Source: Bacillus sp. RO3 (GTDB lineage Bacteria; Bacillota; Bacilli; Bacillales; Bacillaceae_B). Taken from it: a stretch of 39,488 nt of DNA. Shown here one piece after another: positions 7,223 to 17,602 of this stretch; positions within the stretch are counted from its first letter, which is position 1; each line of letters begins with the position of its first letter. Location: contig NZ_JAAXCV010000004.1 in NCBI RefSeq assembly GCF_012911895.1, positions 1-39,488 on the forward strand, written 5' to 3'. The notes under the pieces were generated by a model, which was not told the origin of the DNA, did no database searches, and saw nothing but the letters and a program-made list of their open reading frames with translations. Position numbers and translations under genes: made by a program.

Positions 7223-8161
7223 ATGAAAAAGACATGGGTAATTCGTTTACTATTATCAGCCATCCTGGTTGCTTTCACAGGGTGCAGCATTGGGGAAGAA
7301 GGAACATCCACAATCGAAGTTACGTCTCCGAATGAGTCTTATTCTGTGACCGATGACAGGGGCGAAGAAATCCGTTTTGAGAAAATACCGGAAACCGTCG
7401 TTTCCTTACAGCCCAGTAACACAGAAATTCTTTTTGCCTTAGGAGCTGGAGATAAAGTAGTCGGGGCAACTGAATTCGACAACTATCCTGAAGAAGCGAA
7501 GGAGATTAAGAGAGTATCGGATTCCATGACGGTCAATGCGGAAGAGGTCATCGCATTAAAGCCTGAAGTAGTCATTGCCTATACCACAGGAGATGATGCC
7601 GGGGTGAAGCAGCTTGAAGAGGCTGGATTAACCGTATTTGTCATTCAATCTGCCCAAACCTTTGATGATGTGTATGGAGACATCGAACAAATTTCAAAGG
7701 TGATGGGGGTAGAGGAGAAGGGGGACGAATTGGTGGAAGGCATCAAGGAACAGATTTCAGCTGTGAAAGAAAAAGTCAGCACCCTTAAGGAAAGAGAACC
7801 TGTATATTTTGAAATCAGTCCCTCCCCGGATATCTACACAGCAGGAGCAGAAACCTTTCAGCAGGAAATACTGGAAACCGCAGGGGTCGAGAATATCTTT
7901 AAAGAGCAGAAAGGCTGGGTGAAAGTAGGAGAAGAAGAAATCATTAAACGAAATCCTAACACGATTTTGACTACGGTGGGGTATGTAGACGAGCCGACAG
8001 TTGAAATCAAGTCCCGGGAAAGCTGGAAGGACATAAACGCAGTGAAGAATGATCAAGTTCATTTCCTGGATTCAGACATTATGTCAAGACCGGGACCACG
8101 AATCGGAGAAGCCGTTGAGCTGACAGCTGAAACGGTGTATCCTCACTTGTTTTCTGAATAG
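7223..8161 (+). CDS. btuF: BtuF-like cobalamin-binding lipoprotein (ABC importer component)
   Basis: A 312-residue lipoprotein with lipobox FTGC and Cys21. The mature sequence shows the cluster A-II helical-backbone binding fold: VTDDRGEEIRFEKIPETVVSLQPSNTEILFALGAGDKVVG, then the VIALKPEVVIAY segment typical of BtuF and siderophore-binding proteins. Its position behind the B12 riboswitch makes cobalamin the most probable ligand; on sequence alone a siderophore could not be excluded. No permease (btuC) or ATPase (btuD) gene follows; the next gene is thiC with its own leader. The transporter core must therefore be encoded elsewhere. Confidence 0.8.
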   Translation: MKKTWVIRLLLSAILVAFTGCSIGEEGTSTIEVTSPNESYSVTDDRGEEIRFEKIPETVVSLQPSNTEILFALGAGDKVVGATEFDNYPEEAKEIKRVSDSMTVNAEEVIALKPEVVIAYTTGDDAGVKQLEEAGLTVFVIQSAQTFDDVYGDIEQISKVMGVEEKGDELVEGIKEQISAVKEKVSTLKEREPVYFEISPSPDIYTAGAETFQQEILETAGVENIFKEQKGWVKVGEEEIIKRNPNTILTTVGYVDEPTVEIKSRESWKDINAVKNDQVHFLDSDIMSRPGPRIGEAVELTAETVYPHLFSE

Positions 8162-8182
8162 AATAGGATGATAGATTGGAGA

Positions 8183-8217
8183 AGACAGTGATTGCATGTG
8201 GAATCATTGTCTTTTTT
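8183..8217 (+). terminator. Intrinsic terminator after btuF
   Basis: AGACAGTGATT and AATCATTGTCT form the stem, followed by a TTTTTT run. It closes the B12 operon before the thiC leader. Confidence 0.75.
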
Positions 8218-8290
8218 CTCAAACAGGTTCATAGGTGACGAAAATGCGAGAAAGGCGTATCGTTTTTTTTTTTTGTTACTATACGACTAT

Positions 8291-8319
8291 TTGAAAAGAG
8301 AATGAATTATGGTAATAAT
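8291..8319 (+). promoter_or_regulatory. Promoter of the thiC leader
   Basis: TTGAAA (8291-8296), 17-bp spacer, AATAAT (8314-8319), about 35 bp before the TPP aptamer. A run of over ten T lies just upstream (about 8264-8275). Confidence 0.5.
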
Positions 8320-8352
8320 AGTATGTAATACAAAATAATACGATCAATATTT

Positions 8353-8452
8353 CTACTGGGGGAGTCCGATACATAGCTCGGACTGAGAGGAGAACGCATA
8401 AGTTCTTTGACCCTTTGAACCTGATCTGGATGATACCAGCGTAGGGAAGTAG
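8353..8452 (+). ncRNA. TPP riboswitch (THI element)
   Basis: Hallmark words are all present in order: CTGGGGGAG, CTGAGAGG, GACCCTTTGAACCTGATC and ATACCAGCGTAGGGAAG. P1 pairs CTACT (8353-8357) with AGTAG (8448-8452). Downstream hairpins with T runs at 8448-8494 and 8503-8530 indicate transcription-level control of thiC by thiamine pyrophosphate. Confidence 0.95.
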
Positions 8453-8494
8453 TACGGATGCGTTAGGTGTGTATTTTAGCGCATACTACTTTTT
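8448..8494 (+). other. Alternative hairpin competing with TPP riboswitch P1
   Basis: AGTAGT (8448-8453) pairs with ACTACT (8485-8490) and ATGCG (8458-8462) with CGCAT (8480-8484). The hairpin ends in a run of five T (8490-8494). The 5' arm is the same segment as the 3' strand of P1, so the two are mutually exclusive. Confidence 0.5.
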
Positions 8495-8502
8495 GACATG
8501 TC

Positions 8503-8530
8503 GGGTTCTGATTATTCAGAACCCTTTTTT
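8503..8530 (+). terminator. TPP riboswitch expression-platform terminator
   Basis: GGGTTCTGA and TCAGAACCC form a stem with a 4-nt loop followed by TTTTTT, placed about 80 bp before the thiC start. Confidence 0.85.
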
Positions 8531-8610
8531 GTGTCTTCATGTCCTTTTCTGATAAAGGGGAATGCCTGGCGAGGTTCCTTCCGGATCCAATCAAAAGGAG
8601 GAGAAGGTAA

Positions 8611-10537
<1,927 letters not shown>

Positions 10538-10660
10538 ATTTGAATAAATGTCGTTTGTCAGAGCATAGGTACCTCGTTGATTTAACAGGCCAAAGAAAAG
10601 AGAGACATTGTCAATGCACTTAAATGGAGAGAGAAAAAGAAGCTTCCCAAAGCCCTGTTA

Positions 10661-10697
10661 TGTATGTTAACTTAAAGTTATATATAGTTTACATACA
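10661..10697 (+). promoter_or_regulatory. BirA (biotin repressor) operator upstream of bioY
   Basis: TGTATGTTAAC (10661-10671), 15-bp spacer, GTTTACATACA (10687-10697): an inverted repeat with 10 of 11 positions matching. This is the known Firmicutes BirA architecture (TGTTAAC, 14-16 bp, GTTAACA). It ends 16 bp before the bioY start and probably overlaps the promoter; a TATATA at 10680-10685 sits within the spacer. Confidence 0.85.
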
Positions 10698-10713
10698 TGA
10701 GGGGGATAAGAAA

Positions 10714-11274
10714 GTGAACGGAGAAAAATTAAGGATGATTATACACTGTGCCATTTTTGCAGCGATTACAGGGATATTCGCTCAAATTGAGATACCTCTG
10801 CCACTCGTTCCGATCAGTGGACAAACATTGGCAGTCGGAATGACAGCGACAATTCTCGGAAGTCGATATGGAGCGTTTGCCATGATCGGCTATGCAGCCT
10901 TGGGTGCAGTCGGTGCCCCAGTATTTGCAGGCTTCAGTGGAGGTGCCCAGGTACTTGTCGGGCCGACTGGCGGATATATATTCGGATTTATTGCAGCGGC
11001 ATTCTTTACTGGATACATTCTTGAAAAGACGAAGTTTACGATTCCTATGGCGATGGTCGCCAACACAGTGGGAATGGTCATTACCTTGATCCTCGGATCC
11101 ATCCAGTTAAAGGTTGTGGCTGACCTCAGCTGGAATCAGGCAATGGCAGCAGGGGTTTATCCGTTCATCGTTGTGGGGCTTATTAAGGCGTTCCTTGCAA
11201 GCTGGATCGGGATCACCGTTAGACAGCGTTTGATTCAAGCCCGTTTAATCGGGAACCGGAAAGTGGCTGCATAG
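10714..11274 (+). CDS. bioY: Biotin transporter BioY
   Basis: A 186-residue membrane protein, the substrate-binding S component of the biotin ECF transporter. It has about six hydrophobic helices and the signature segments PLPLVPISGQTLAV and VGPTGGYIFGF. The start is GTG 10714, with GAGGGGGAT upstream; this excludes an upstream in-frame ATG that would lie before the BirA operator. No energising EcfAAT genes are adjacent, which is usual because they are shared. The BirA operator gives biotin repression. A terminator follows at 11281. Confidence 0.93.
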   Translation: MNGEKLRMIIHCAIFAAITGIFAQIEIPLPLVPISGQTLAVGMTATILGSRYGAFAMIGYAALGAVGAPVFAGFSGGAQVLVGPTGGYIFGFIAAAFFTGYILEKTKFTIPMAMVANTVGMVITLILGSIQLKVVADLSWNQAMAAGVYPFIVVGLIKAFLASWIGITVRQRLIQARLIGNRKVAA

Positions 11275-11280
11275 TAGAAA

Positions 11281-11312
11281 AGTTGACTCTCGGGATGAGA
11301 GTCAACTTTTTT
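11281..11312. terminator. Terminator after bioY
   Basis: AGTTGACTCTC and GAGAGTCAACT pair perfectly, followed by TTTTTT. It lies between bioY and the convergent acetyltransferase gene and could serve both. Confidence 0.85.
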
Positions 11313-11316
11313 ATGG

Positions 11317-12105
11317 CTAAAATTTATACATGGTCCAATATCCTATATCCTTGAATCCGATGCGCTTATAAATTTTTCCAGCTTCTGGATTATCGTAGAA
11401 TAAGCACAATTCTTTTCCCTCGTTTAAAACATCCCGGCAAAGCTTTGTCATGCAATCCGTCGCAAAGCCCTTTCTCTTGTATTCCGGATGGGTGCATACC
11501 GCCACAATCATGGCTGACAGGCTGTTCTCAGCGGTTGTAGACGAGGAAGAAACAAACTGTCCATCCTCTTCAACGTAATAACTCCTGGATACTCCGGCTT
11601 CCATGCTATGTCTTCTCTTTTCTACAGTGAAATCTCCACCACTGAATTCAGGGATGCTGTTTAAAAGGTCTACAAGTTTTGGTAAATCGGTGATATCGGC
11701 TTGTTTCACATGTGGAAGATCATGTTTGTCCAGGAAAGCAGTGCTGTCACATTTCGCATAATGCATATGCCTTTTGGATGTTATGTCTTTTGCCAAATAA
11801 GGTTCAACCTCAGTGACGATCCTCTTTAAGCCTGAAACGATGCTGCAGTCCTCATGCTGATTGATGATGGCTGCGAATCCTTCTGCATCAAATTCATCCA
11901 TAGAAAATGGAATGAAATTTTCACGATATTTAAGGAGGATCCCCCTTAGATTTCCCTCTGCATCAAAGTCGCCCCAAATCTTCTGAAAATCCTGCTCATA
12001 TCCGAATGCTTCTATATCACCAATGATAAATAAATTCTCAGCCGGCTGCTGTTGAACCAATTTTTGACAAATGTCATGATCCTGTTCTGTAAGCTGTCTG
12101 ATCAT
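11317..12105 (-). CDS. GNAT-family N-acetyltransferase
   Basis: A 262-residue protein. The C-terminal half (about 120-262) has the GNAT fold: VAVCTHPEYKRKGFATDCM matches motif A, with the acetyl-CoA pyrophosphate loop (R/Q-x-x-G/A as KRKGFA), and LFYDNPEAGKIYKRIGF matches motif B. The N-terminal half is a second, degenerate GNAT-like half, as in many Bacillus duplicated GNAT proteins. The start is ATG 12105 with a GGGGGAG site 7 nt upstream. The substrate is unknown. It stands alone on the minus strand, convergent with bioY. Confidence 0.83.
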   Translation of the reverse strand: MIRQLTEQDHDICQKLVQQQPAENLFIIGDIEAFGYEQDFQKIWGDFDAEGNLRGILLKYRENFIPFSMDEFDAEGFAAIINQHEDCSIVSGLKRIVTEVEPYLAKDITSKRHMHYAKCDSTAFLDKHDLPHVKQADITDLPKLVDLLNSIPEFSGGDFTVEKRRHSMEAGVSRSYYVEEDGQFVSSSSTTAENSLSAMIVAVCTHPEYKRKGFATDCMTKLCRDVLNEGKELCLFYDNPEAGKIYKRIGFKDIGYWTMYKF

Positions 12106-12213
12106 AATGACTCCCCCTGTGAAGTTTATTCATTATCATACCAATAGTAGGAATATTTAGTAAAGTAATTCATGACCGAATATTCTTTAAAATCATAGTA
12201 GGAATGATTGCTT

Positions 12214-12239
12214 GTTTTAAATGGTTGAAATCAGGGAAA
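12214..12239 (+). promoter_or_regulatory. Candidate sigma-B (general stress) promoter
   Basis: GTTTTA (12214-12219), 14-bp spacer, GGGAAA (12234-12239) resembles the sigma-B consensus GTTTAA-N12-14-GGGWAW. It lies 36 bp before the small membrane protein gene. Confidence 0.45.
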
Positions 12240-12275
12240 GTTAGCATCAAACACATTTTCTAGGGAGGGTAACCT

Positions 12276-12425
12276 ATGCTTTGGACCATTATCGGAATTC
12301 TGTTGGTACTTTGGTTGCTTGGATTGATCTTTAAAATCGGGGGAGCCATTATTCATGTTCTGCTTGTGATTGCCATCGTCGTATTTTTATTTAACAGAAT
12401 CACAGGACGGAAAAAAGGACTGTAA
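12276..12425 (+). CDS. Tiny membrane protein, lmo0937 family
   Basis: A 49-residue, almost wholly hydrophobic protein (MLWTIIGILLVLWLLGLIF... ending FNRITGRKKGL). It has two short membrane segments (about 3-19 and 24-40) and a basic tail, characteristic of the lmo0937-type (DUF5670-like) membrane proteins common in Firmicutes. GGGAGGG lies 6 nt before the ATG, and a sigma-B-like promoter lies upstream, which fits a stress-induced small membrane protein. No function is established. It is followed by a strong hairpin of the GGTCCGTCCC family. Confidence 0.75.
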   Translation: MLWTIIGILLVLWLLGLIFKIGGAIIHVLLVIAIVVFLFNRITGRKKGL

Positions 12426-12459
12426 TTGCTATATCTACCTATGTAAGGAAAAGCATGAC

Positions 12460-12496
12460 AAAGGTCCGTCCCTCGGTATGGAGGGACGGACCTTTT
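12460..12496. terminator. Bidirectional terminator, GGTCCGTCCC repeat family
   Basis: AAAGGTCCGTCCCTC and GAGGGACGGACCTTT form a perfect stem around a GTAT loop, with T runs on both strands. It is shared by the tiny membrane gene and the convergent pckA. The same inverted words recur at 18684, 22480 and 33716. Confidence 0.85.
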
Positions 12497-12504
12497 ATTT
12501 TAGG

Positions 12505-14094
12505 TTATTTAACGGACGGTCCGCCATTACGTTCGATCTCGGCTGGAACGTTTGAGAATTTCCTGAAGTTTTCGTTGAATTTGTGGGCAAGTTCTCTTGC
12601 CTTCACGTCATAAGCTGCTTCATTGGACCAGGTTCTTTTTGGCTGCAGTACTTCATCGGGAACACCAGGGACGTGAACTGGGATGTTCAGGCCGAAGATA
12701 TCGTCGGTTTCTGTTTCAACGTGTGTCAGTTCACCTTCAAGGGCTGCCTGGATCATAGCACGGGTGTAGGATAACTTCATGCGGTTCCCTACTCCGTACT
12801 CTCCACCGGTCCAACCTGTGTTCACTAAGAATACCTGAGCATTGTGCTCATCGATCTTTTTACCAAGCATCTCAGCATAGCGAGTTGCAGGGAGCGGAAG
12901 GAATGGTGAGCCGAAGCATGTTGAGAATGTCGCCTGGGGTGAAGTGATTCCTCGTTCTGTTCCTGCAAGCTTTGATGTATATCCGCTTAAGAAATGGTAC
13001 ATGGCCTGCTCTTTTGTCAGTTTGCTGATTGGAGGCAACACGCCGAAAGCATCTGCTGTTAAGAAGACGATTGTATTCGGGTGCCCTGCAATACTTGGTT
13101 CAACGATGTTTTCCATAGCCTGAAGAGGGTATGCAGCACGTGTGTTTTCTGTTAAAGTATTATCATCATAATCCGGGATGCGCGACATGTCATCAAGTAC
13201 GACATTTTCAAGGACGGAACCAAATCGGATCGCATCGAAGATTTGTGGTTCCTTTTCCCGTGTCAAGCCGATGCATTTAGCGTAGCAGCCGCCTTCGATA
13301 TTGAATACGCCGTTAGGGGACCAGCCGTGCTCATCATCCCCGATCAAGCGGCGGTTAGGATCTGCTGACAGAGTCGTTTTGCCTGTACCAGATAGCCCGA
13401 AGAACAATGCCACATCTCCTTCGCGTCCTACGTTTGAAGAGCAGTGCATGGAAAGGATATCGGATTCTGGAAGCACGTAATTCATAACAGAGAAAATGGA
13501 TTTCTTCATTTCACCTGCATACTCTGTTCCACCAATCAGCACGATTCTTCTTTCAAAGGAAACGATGATGAATGTTTCTGAGTGAGTTCCGTCAACTTCT
13601 GGGTCTGCCTTGAAGTTAGGGGCTGAAATGACAGTGAATTCAGATTGGTGATCCTTTAACTCTTCGGATGTAGGTCGAATGAATAACTGATGAGCGAAAA
13701 GATTATGCCAGGCGAATTCATTGATTACTTGAATCGGCAGCCTATGCTTTGGATCGGCACCAGCAAACCCTTTGAATGAAAATACTTCTTCTTTTTCTTT
13801 TAAGTATTCTATTACTTTCGTATATAATTTATCGAATGACTCCGGCGAGATTGGTTGATTGACAGACCCCCATTCAATCTTATCCTTCGTCGATGGTTCT
13901 TCTACAATAAATTTATCCTTAGGAGAGCGTCCTGTGTATTTACCAGTTTCTGCTCTGACTGCACCTGATGATGTTAAAACGCCTTCATTTCGTTGAAGGA
14001 CCTTTTCAACTAATTGGGAAACAGATAATTGTTCCTGAATGTTCTGACCGTTAAGTAATCCTGTTAATTCATTAGACATGCTCACTGAATTCAT
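12505..14094 (-). CDS. pckA: Phosphoenolpyruvate carboxykinase (ATP)
   Basis: A 529-residue gluconeogenic enzyme converting oxaloacetate and ATP to PEP, CO2 and ADP. The kinase-1a P-loop is GLSGTGKTT (about 240), followed by LIGDDEHGW (metal and substrate site); the N-terminal [11 protein letters not shown] is a PEPCK signature. The start is ATG 14094 ([12 protein letters not shown]), by alignment with the B. subtilis N-terminus as I recall it and an AAGGAAGGG site. An in-frame ATG at 14157 would lie within the promoter. It diverges from metK as in B. subtilis. A CcpN-type box overlaps its -10, predicting repression on glycolytic carbon. Confidence 0.97.
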   Translation of the reverse strand: MNSVSMSNELTGLLNGQNIQEQLSVSQLVEKVLQRNEGVLTSSGAVRAETGKYTGRSPKDKFIVEEPSTKDKIEWGSVNQPISPESFDKLYTKVIEYLKEKEEVFSFKGFAGADPKHRLPIQVINEFAWHNLFAHQLFIRPTSEELKDHQSEFTVISAPNFKADPEVDGTHSETFIIVSFERRIVLIGGTEYAGEMKKSIFSVMNYVLPESDILSMHCSSNVGREGDVALFFGLSGTGKTTLSADPNRRLIGDDEHGWSPNGVFNIEGGCYAKCIGLTREKEPQIFDAIRFGSVLENVVLDDMSRIPDYDDNTLTENTRAAYPLQAMENIVEPSIAGHPNTIVFLTADAFGVLPPISKLTKEQAMYHFLSGYTSKLAGTERGITSPQATFSTCFGSPFLPLPATRYAEMLGKKIDEHNAQVFLVNTGWTGGEYGVGNRMKLSYTRAMIQAALEGELTHVETETDDIFGLNIPVHVPGVPDEVLQPKRTWSNEAAYDVKARELAHKFNENFRKFSNVPAEIERNGGPSVK

Positions 14095-14145
14095 TAGAAC
14101 CCTTCCTTTATATAAATTTAATGATCTCGTTTGCTTCACAAAAAT

Positions 14146-14173
14146 AGTATAACACAATTAAACCATTAGTCTA
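14146..14173 (-). promoter_or_regulatory. pckA promoter with CcpN box
   Basis: On the minus strand TAGACT, 16-bp spacer, TATACT (-10 at 14146-14151). The 11-mer TGTGTTATACT (14146-14156) fits the published CcpN consensus TRTGHYATAYW at every position and covers the -10, as expected for repression of gluconeogenic genes. Confidence 0.7.
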
Positions 14174-14372
14174 TACTATTTATTTAATTTTATAATGTGT
14201 CTCCAAATTGTCACATTTTTCTTCCAAATATAGCTTGTACCTTCTTATATATATGAAAGAAAAATCATAATGTTTAGCCTCATTACCCAATTAGGTTATG
14301 TTAAGAGATCAAGTTAGGTTGGAATCATGAAATGAGTAAGCCTGGATGGTTAAACATGTCACTCGAAAAAAG

Positions 14373-14401
14373 TTGACACCCTTTGTACGAAACGTTATCA
14401 T
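14373..14401 (+). promoter_or_regulatory. metK sigma-A promoter
   Basis: TTGACA (14373-14378), 17-bp spacer, TATCAT (14396-14401), directly upstream of the SAM riboswitch. Confidence 0.8.
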
Positions 14402-14418
14402 TGTTCCTTGAACGGATA

Positions 14419-14566
14419 CTCTTATCCTGAGCTGGTGGAGGGAGCAGACCCTATGAAACCCAGCAACCTGCTAAATAGTGAATGGATCCTTTCTGCCCGA
14501 AACGGTCCGATTGAGCGAAGGTGCTAAACTGAGGCAAGGTCTTCTAAGAACCTTGAACGATAAGAG
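14419..14566 (+). ncRNA. SAM-I (S-box) riboswitch
   Basis: P1 pairs CTCTTATC (14419-14426) with GATAAGAG (14559-14566). The aptamer shows the S-box words GAGCTGGTGGAGGGA, GACCCTATGAAACCC, CAGCAACCTG and AAGGTGCTAA. A terminator follows at 14593. SAM binding would stop transcription before metK, closing a feedback loop on SAM synthesis. Confidence 0.96.
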
Positions 14567-14592
14567 AGAAAAGGCGCGGCTATGATCTGAAA

Positions 14593-14632
14593 CCTTTCCT
14601 CTGAAGCTTAAACCTCGAGGAAGGGTTTTTTC
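14593..14632 (+). terminator. SAM riboswitch terminator
   Basis: CCTTTCCTC pairs with GAGGAAGGG and is followed by TTTTTT, downstream of the aptamer and about 150 bp before metK. Confidence 0.85.
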
Positions 14633-14778
14633 TATTTATAGTGGACCATGTGCACATAAATCATGATTTTTTTATAAAAAATCCATGTTTACTTCATACT
14701 ACTTAGGGAATGAGTACCGTATCTGTTTAATGTTTTGTCAGATCAACTTCTGACAAATATGCTTAAGGAGGAACCTTG

Positions 14779-15981
14779 ATGTCAACTAAACGTCGTCTGT
14801 TTACATCTGAGTCCGTAACTGAAGGACATCCAGATAAAATTTGTGACCAAATTTCTGATTCAATTCTCGATGCAATTCTAACAAATGATCCCAATGCTCG
14901 TGTAGCATGTGAAACGTCTGTAACAACGGGTCTGGTTCTTGTTGCAGGTGAAATTACAACGAGTACGTATGTAGATATTCCGAAAATCGTTCGTGAAACG
15001 ATCCGTGAAATTGGCTACACTCGTGCCAAATACGGATTTGATGCTGAAACATGTGCTGTTTTAACATCCATCGATGAGCAATCTGCCGATATCGCTCAAG
15101 GTGTCGATCAGGCACTTGAAGCCCGTGAAGGCCAAATGACCGATGAGGAAATCGAGGCAATCGGAGCAGGTGACCAGGGATTGATGTTCGGTTTCGCTTG
15201 TAATGAAACGAAAGAGCTTATGCCTCTTCCGATTTCCCTTGCTCACAAAATTTCACGTCGCCTGACTGAAGTACGTAAAGAAGAAATCCTTCCTTACCTG
15301 CGACCGGATGGGAAGACTCAAGTAACAGTTGAATACGATGAAAACGACAAGCCTGTGCGCATCGATACAATCGTCATTTCTACACAACATCATCCTGAAG
15401 TGACGTTGGAACAGATTCAGCGTAACCTTAAAGAATATGTCATCGATCCAGTTGTACCGAAAGAATTGATTGATGAAGAGACAAAATACTTCATCAATCC
15501 GACAGGACGTTTCGTTATCGGTGGACCTCAGGGTGATGCAGGTTTAACGGGCCGTAAAATCATCGTTGATACTTACGGCGGATATGCCCGTCACGGTGGT
15601 GGTGCATTCTCTGGTAAGGATGCGACGAAAGTGGACCGTTCAGCAGCATATGCAGCCCGTTATGTGGCGAAGAACATCGTAGCGGCAGGACTGGCTGAGA
15701 AATGTGAAGTTCAGCTGGCGTATGCGATTGGTGTTGCTCAACCGGTATCGATCTCTGTTGACACATTCGGAACAGGTAAAGTATCAGAGGACGTATTGAT
15801 CGACGTTGTCCGCAACAACTTTGACCTGCGTCCTGCAGGAATCATCAAAATGTTAGACCTTCGTCGCCCGATCTACAAGCAGACGGCTGCTTACGGACAC
15901 TTTGGCCGTAACGACATCGATCTTCCTTGGGAACGCACGAATAAAGCGGAAGCTTTAAAAGCAGAAGCGTTAGGCGAATAA
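14779..15981 (+). CDS. metK: S-adenosylmethionine synthetase
   Basis: A 400-residue enzyme making SAM from methionine and ATP. Signatures are the N-terminal [17 protein letters not shown], the hexapeptide-type [11 protein letters not shown] and the glycine-rich [19 protein letters not shown]. The length equals the B. subtilis enzyme. ATG 14779 has AAGGAGG 7 nt upstream; the TTG immediately before it is too close. It is regulated by the upstream SAM-I riboswitch. In B. subtilis asnB lies near here as I recall; it is absent from this position, and the gene is followed by its own terminator. Confidence 0.98.
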   Translation: MSTKRRLFTSESVTEGHPDKICDQISDSILDAILTNDPNARVACETSVTTGLVLVAGEITTSTYVDIPKIVRETIREIGYTRAKYGFDAETCAVLTSIDEQSADIAQGVDQALEAREGQMTDEEIEAIGAGDQGLMFGFACNETKELMPLPISLAHKISRRLTEVRKEEILPYLRPDGKTQVTVEYDENDKPVRIDTIVISTQHHPEVTLEQIQRNLKEYVIDPVVPKELIDEETKYFINPTGRFVIGGPQGDAGLTGRKIIVDTYGGYARHGGGAFSGKDATKVDRSAAYAARYVAKNIVAAGLAEKCEVQLAYAIGVAQPVSISVDTFGTGKVSEDVLIDVVRNNFDLRPAGIIKMLDLRRPIYKQTAAYGHFGRNDIDLPWERTNKAEALKAEALGE

Positions 15982-15990
15982 GGAAAATGA

Positions 15991-16027
15991 AAGAGACCAA
16001 CACTCTTCAAGGTGTTGGTCTCTTTTT
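15991..16027 (+). terminator. metK terminator
   Basis: AAGAGACCAACAC and GTGTTGGTCTCTT form a perfect stem followed by TTTTT. Confidence 0.88.
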
Positions 16028-16184
16028 GATTGTGGGAGAAAAGTCGCCTTTTTTTAGGCGATTGGAAAAAATCGCGACGGGTTATGCATATACATCTTTC
16101 ACAGGACTTTGTCACTTGAAGATCCCGGATGAAAAAATTCCATGAGTAATCTACCGTTGGATGGGGTATCCCAAGTATAGGAAG

Positions 16185-16700
16185 TTATAGCGGTTTGATG
16201 CTTTTATAATATTGCCCTTTTTCAGCGTATTCTCTGGAGATGCGTTTCATTTCACTGATATCATGTTCATTCAGCTCTCGTACTACTTTAGCCGGCCGGC
16301 CGAATGCAAGAGTGTTGGGTGGGATGACTTTTCCTTGGGGAACAAGGCTCCCGGCCCCGATAAATGCGCCTTCACCAATTTCTGCGTTATCAAGGATGAT
16401 CGACCCCATTCCGATTAACGCTTTCTTTCGGATCTTGCAGCTATGTAGGATGACGCCATGGCCGACGGTTACTTCATCTTCAAGTATAAGAGGGTTATTT
16501 GGACTCTGATGGAGAATGGAATGATCCTGTATATTTACTTTATGACCGATTCTGGTGGGAGCGACGTCCCCTCTGATGACAGTGTTGAACCATATACTTG
16601 ACTCTTCTCCGATTTCCACATCCCCCGAGATGGTCACATAATCGGCAACGTAAGCCGTATCGGCAATGACCGGTTTTTTATCATGATAAGGATAGAGCAT
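16185..16700 (-). CDS. ytoA: Gamma-carbonic anhydrase-family protein (YtoA-like)
   Basis: A 171-residue left-handed beta-helix protein built of hexapeptide repeats from about residue 20 to 135 (for example VTISGDVEIGEESSIWFNTVI). Potential zinc ligands of the gamma-CA type are seen in QDHSILH and VGHGVILHSC. B. subtilis YtoA belongs to the same family; whether these bacillary proteins have carbonic anhydrase activity is not settled. ATG 16700 has GAAAGGGG about 8 nt upstream; a TTG six codons earlier would overlap it. It diverges from ytpA, as in related genomes. Confidence 0.87.
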   Translation of the reverse strand: MLYPYHDKKPVIADTAYVADYVTISGDVEIGEESSIWFNTVIRGDVAPTRIGHKVNIQDHSILHQSPNNPLILEDEVTVGHGVILHSCKIRKKALIGMGSIILDNAEIGEGAFIGAGSLVPQGKVIPPNTLAFGRPAKVVRELNEHDISEMKRISREYAEKGQYYKSIKPL

Positions 16701-16784
16701 TTTTATTACCCCTTTCAATAATATTTACTATAATAAATGGTAGCAGAATTCGTTCGCTTAGAGAACTATAAAGGAGGATTTGCC

Positions 16785-17588
16785 ATGTGGAAATGGGAAA
16801 CAGATCAAGAAGCAAAGGCAGTCATCGTCATCATCCATGGAGCAATGGAGCATCATGGCAGGTACGGTTGGCTCATAGAAATGTGGCGTGCAGCAGGCTT
16901 CCATGTCATCATGGGGGATTTACCCGGTCAGGGGATGACTTCAAGAAGTAAAAGAGGACATATCGATTCTTTCGATGAATATATAGTAGAAGTGAAAGAT
17001 TGGGTACAGGCAGCGTATCAATTTGAATTACCCGTATTTTTAATCGGCCATAGTATGGGTGGGCTGGTTGCGGTTCGCATGCTTCAGGAATCCCATGTAA
17101 ACCTGGCTGGTGTCATATTGTCTTCACCTTGTCTCGGTTTGGTCAAGTCTCCGTCTAAACCGGTCGAGCTATTATCCCTCGGGTTGAATAAGATCGCTCC
17201 CATGGTGAAGTTTCCATCAGGGCTGACAATCGATATGGCAACTCGGAATGCAGATGTACGTGAAATTGACAGCAACGATTCACTTTATATTACCAAGGTG
17301 TCTGTCCGATGGTACAGGGAACTCGCCTACGCGATTAAACTGGCATTTATAAACCTGGAAAAAATGCCTGACGTTCCTCTCCTCGTGCTGCAGGCAGGTG
17401 ACGACAAAATTGTCGATAAGAAATCCGTGAAAAAATGGTTCAACGAGCTGTCCCTCTCTGAAATGCATTATAAAGAATGGCCTAAATGCTATCATGAAAT
17501 TTATAATGAACCTGAAAGAGAAGATGTGTTTGAGTATTCCAGGAATTTCATTGAAAGTCGTTTGAAAGCGTTAGGATACATTTTGTAA
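16785..17588 (+). CDS. ytpA: Lysophospholipase / monoacylglycerol-lipase-type hydrolase (YtpA)
   Basis: A 267-residue serine hydrolase. The nucleophile motif is GHSMGG with Ser90; the oxyanion region is IIHGAMEHHGRY; the acid is in LQAGDDKIVD and the His in CYHEIYNE. B. subtilis YtpA acts on phospholipids to yield the lysophospholipid antibiotic bacilysocin. ATG 16785 has AAAGGAGG about 6 nt upstream. It is followed 14 nt later by ytpB, the conserved ytpAB operon. It is cytoplasmic or membrane-peripheral; no signal peptide is present. Lysophospholipid or bacilysocin production here is inferred from homology and synteny. Confidence 0.88.
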   Translation: MWKWETDQEAKAVIVIIHGAMEHHGRYGWLIEMWRAAGFHVIMGDLPGQGMTSRSKRGHIDSFDEYIVEVKDWVQAAYQFELPVFLIGHSMGGLVAVRMLQESHVNLAGVILSSPCLGLVKSPSKPVELLSLGLNKIAPMVKFPSGLTIDMATRNADVREIDSNDSLYITKVSVRWYRELAYAIKLAFINLEKMPDVPLLVLQAGDDKIVDKKSVKKWFNELSLSEMHYKEWPKCYHEIYNEPEREDVFEYSRNFIESRLKALGYIL

Positions 17589-17602
17589 ATGAGGTGGTAA
17601 AG

